A stretch of DNA of 22,150 bases from Pelomyxa schiedti. Lineage: Eukaryota > Evosea > Pelobiontida > Pelomyxidae. Under the pieces are notes generated by a model. The model ran no database searches. It was not told the DNA's origin and saw only the letters and a program-made list of their open reading frames with translations. The first letter of the stretch is position 1; each line of letters begins with the position of its first letter. The stretch lies in assembly GCA_020536535.1 (NCBI GenBank), contig JAHLWZ010001067.1, positions 1 through 22,150 on the forward strand. The letters are read 5' to 3'. A program made the translations under genes and the position numbers. Positions 19,764 through 22,150 of this stretch are shown here, piece after piece.

Positions 19764-20264
19764 CGACAACCACCCCGTGTTTGGGGTGTCGGGGGGGACG
19801 ATGTGGGAGCAGGAGAGTGCATTCATTTGCGCTCTTGGATGTTCCTGTGCGAAGCGTGTGTCGATGTTGTTGTTGTTGTTCCTTGAGGTGTGTGAGTGAC
19901 TCCATTGCCGGGCTGTGTGTTAGCTGTTTGTCAAAAGCATGTACCTTAAGGTGTGGTAAGCGGTGCAAACAGTGAAACCCACCAGAGGGAGGATTACCTT
20001 CGCCATCTGAAGTCTATTCTTCTTCAATCATCTTCTTTGCTGCCTACTTACATTCCGCAAAATTTTCTACCTACTAAAAAATGTTAATGGGTGGTTTTTC
20101 TTGCGGAAGTGAAAGACCTTTTTTAGCCTTCGTATTTTCCAAGGTTCCACTGGCACACGTGTGACTCCATGGAGACCCCTCCTGATGACAATGCCGATGA
20201 CATCACAGTCGCTGGATGGGATATGGTTACTTAACCCAAAATTGATAGAAAATTTCAACCTCAT
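19759..20264 (-). CDS. Doubtful small minus-strand gene(s)
   Basis: Two partly conflicting models exist. Model 1 starts at ATG 20262-20264 and reads a coding-like stretch (CDVIGIVIRRGLHGVTRV, PVEPWKIRRLKK); 40-50 nt introns then lead to a short end near 19920 (VENFAEYFRWR). Model 2 starts at ATG 20004-20006 (MAK), splices a 53-nt intron (19945-19997) and reads 62 codons (HAFDKQLTHSPAMESLTHL, a short Gln run) to a TAA embedded in AATAAA. Both use standard donors. I recognise no family and no membrane segment. They may be alternative ends of one gene or chance frames. Exon 20130-20264 has the best coding character. Confidence 0.3.
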
Positions 20265-20399
20265 ATTAGTCTGCAACTGTGCACCGCACCCACAGAGAAC
20301 TTAATCATGTGAAGAATGGGGGGATAAAATATGTAATAAGCGATATCGGATGAAAATCAGCTTATTGGTAATAAAGGGGTGTGCTATTATTTTGTTTAG
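20265..20399. other. Gap before the repeat, nothing seen
   Basis: AT-rich sequence without an ORF or motif I can name. It may be the promoter side of the doubtful minus-strand gene. Confidence 0.3.
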
Positions 20400-21180
20400 T
20401 AGTGAGATTGCGGGCATTTGATACTGCTTTGTTTCGAGTGATGGCGACTCGACTCCACTCCACTCCACAGTGACTGTGAGAGAAACCCAAGAGAGACCCC
20501 TTTGAGTTCTAGCACTGGGTGTATCTGATGGATGGGTGCATGCTGCGGGCGAAAAGGGGGGAGAGCCCAACACAGCCATGCCGCCGCTGCAGATCGAGCA
20601 CACGGCACGAAGGTGGCTGTGATGAGCCCAAGGGGGAGCCCGCAGAATGCACCGCCATCAGCCCACGCTATGGGGGTCCTCAAGGATGGGAAGGGGGAAA
20701 TGAAATCTATTTTTAATGATGAAAACAAAATTGAGAAGGAAATGCCCCAATAGTATTCGAGCCTTCGTTGAGAGAAGTCGGGAATTTGTATCTCACGGAA
20801 CAGTTAGTAAAACTGTATGAAGGAATTTGGATATACTGCCGGCAATATATAGATATGTATTGTGACAAGTCCTCATAAATATACGAGTGCCCAAGGTGTG
20901 TGAAAATCATCATAGCCACAGCCAAAGAGAGAGAGTGTACGCGGCGGACAGCCAAGTCTTCACCGCCACCCTCAAAAACGACCACTGTCCTTGTTCCCCA
21001 AGGCAAAGGGACTCCTCGGTGAGTAGTCTCCAAGTCAGTGCCAGTGCCAGTCCCAGTACCACTGTCAGAGTGAGTGGCATGCATTGCATTGCCGGGGAGT
21101 TTGAGTTTTTTGGCGGGGGACAGAACTGTCCCACCGCCCTCCCCCGAGAAAAACGACAAAGAGCACGGAGTCTGCTTCAG
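20400..21180. repeat. Degenerate tandem repeat, copy A
   Basis: Shared blocks with copy B, in the same order: TTTGATACTGCTTTGTTT (20417), CCCCTTTGAGTTCTAGCACT, GGGTGTATCTGATGGATGGG, a GC-rich block with GCCATGCCGCCGCTGCAGAT, TCGGGAATTTGTATCTCACG (20779), ACGCGGCGGACAGCCAAGTC and TTTTTTGGCGGGGGACAGAA. Short frames are open on both strands but none has an intron-exon pattern or known domain, so I treat it as non-coding until shown otherwise. Copy A carries 45 extra bases (about 21045-21090) before the last block. Offsets to copy B drift from 861 to about 790, which means several indels. Confidence 0.8.
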
Positions 21181-21260
21181 ATATTAAAGTACAATCCTCG
21201 TCACGTCATGTAATGTCATGTAATATAATATCTCTATCTCTGAACCTATATCGTTTTTAG

Positions 21261-21960
21261 TAACGAGATGGATTGGATTTGATACTGCTTTGTTTTGAGA
21301 CTCTAGACTCCACAGTGAGACCCAAGAGAGACCCCTTTGAGTTCTAGCACTGGGTGTATCTGATGGATGGGTGCATCCTGCGGGCGAAAAGGGGGGGGAG
21401 CCCAACACAGCCATGCCGCCGCTGCAGATCGAGCACACGACACTGAAGGTGGCTGTGATGAGCCCAAGGGGGAGCCCGCAGAATGCACCGCCATCAGCCC
21501 ACGCTATGGGGGTCCTCAAGGGAAAAAGCACCTATTGGGAAAAAATGAATATATGTTTAAAACGGGAATGAAATGCCCCAATAGTATTCGAGCTTCGCGA
21601 AAGGTCGGGAATTTGTATCTCACGGAACAGTTAGTAAAACTGCACGAAGGGATTGGATATAGATGTGTATTGTGACAAGTCCTCATTCCTGTACGAAGTG
21701 CCCAAGGTGTGCGTAAATTATCGCAGGTAGGTAGTCCCATATAGCCCATTGCTGCATTGCGGGGAAGAGAGTGTACGCGGCGGACAGCCAAGTCTTCACC
21801 GCCACCCTCAAAAGCGACCACTTCCCTTGCTCCCCAAAGCAAAGTGACTCCTCAGTGAGTAGTCTCCAAGTCAGTGCCAGTGCCAGGGAGTTTGAGTTTT
21901 TTGGCGGGGGACAGAACTGTCCCACCACCCTCCCCAGAGTCTATGCTTCCTTCCGCGAGG
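21261..21960. repeat. Degenerate tandem repeat, copy B
   Basis: Second copy of the same unit, starting near TTTGATACTGCTTTGTTT at 21278 and ending after the GGCGGGGGACAGAA block near 21930. It is shorter than copy A. The most conserved part is the GC-rich block at about 21310-21520; the least conserved is the AT-rich middle. About 80 bp of unique AT-rich DNA (21181-21260) separates the copies. Confidence 0.8.
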
Positions 21961-22150
21961 TGCAATAGTCTTTCTTCCACTGGGACATTGTCACTTCGAA
22001 GGATCTTGGAAATAGTTACACAGCACGCCGGTTGGTGTGTTTTCGACGAGGAGTTTGTGTTTGCGTTACGGGGTTGGGTTGGTGTTGGGTTTGTGTTGCG
22101 TACCGGGTTGTTTGCCGCGACGCGTGTCAGCCGGGGCGATTAATTTGTAA
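21961..22150. other. Window edge, GT-rich, nothing assigned
   Basis: The last 190 bases are G/T-rich on the + strand (repeated GGGTTGGGTTGG-like motifs) and end in an open frame. No family or splice pattern is visible. It could be the 5' region of a gene outside the window. Confidence 0.3.

Noticed and set aside
20400-21960. Protein genes on either strand of the duplicated repeat
   Set aside because: Frames are short, overlap on both strands, show no splice pattern and match no domain.
1-22150. tRNA, rRNA, CRISPR arrays, insertion sequences, bacterial operons
   Set aside because: No tRNA B-box or cloverleaf, regular direct-repeat array, transposase or ribosomal RNA core was found by reading, and the genes are spliced.

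Overview
This window is nuclear DNA from a compact, intron-rich eukaryote, most likely a unicellular one. Intergenic gaps are often 40-320 bp, spliceosomal GT-AG introns are mostly 38-75 nt, and several genes need 8-22 exons. It is not bacterial. A Rac-type GTPase, a P-type cyclin, a metazoan-like DUF229 protein and a secreted rhamnosidase-like enzyme do not fix the clade; an amoebozoan, holozoan or similar protist would fit. All exon models were built by hand from splice motifs, reading frame and family resemblance, so boundaries carry an error of a base or more.

Layout. 286-1896 (+): a cysteine-rich, PHD-like zinc-finger gene with a 26-base poly-C tract in an intron. 1938-3164 (+): a protein with a C-terminal CCCH zinc finger. 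3263-4092 (+): an MPPED/UPF0046-type metallophosphoesterase, convergent with a PX-domain gene at 4280-5555 (-). 6064-6260 (+): a spliced 48-codon ORF. 6428-7156 (+): a PHO80/P-type cyclin. 7475-8199 (+): a Rac/Rho GTPase. 8268-9043 (+): an unrecognised tail-anchored coiled-coil protein. 9194-12131 (+): a polytopic DUF229 (sulfatase-like) protein. It is convergent with 12352-13665 (-), a transcriptional-type (K/T/L) cyclin. About 13859-14490 (+): a tentative membrane protein that overlaps, antisense, the 3' end of 14385-17982 (-), a secreted GH78-family gene with about 22 exons. 18147-19464 (+): an alpha/beta hydrolase ending in a CaaX box. 19759-20264 (-): a doubtful small gene. 20400-21960: two degenerate, tandem copies of an approximately 0.8 kb non-coding-looking repeat, then 190 bp of unexplained sequence.

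The genes do not form a pathway or operon-like system. Themes are signalling and transcription (Rac, two cyclins, PX, zinc fingers) and secretory or membrane enzymes (GH78, DUF229). Several genes start with a GC-rich, low-complexity first exon that is open in many frames. Three introns start with GT followed directly by a long T run. The clearest candidates for something undescribed are the tail-anchored hendecad-repeat protein beside Rac, the 48-residue spliced ORF, and the duplicated repeat.
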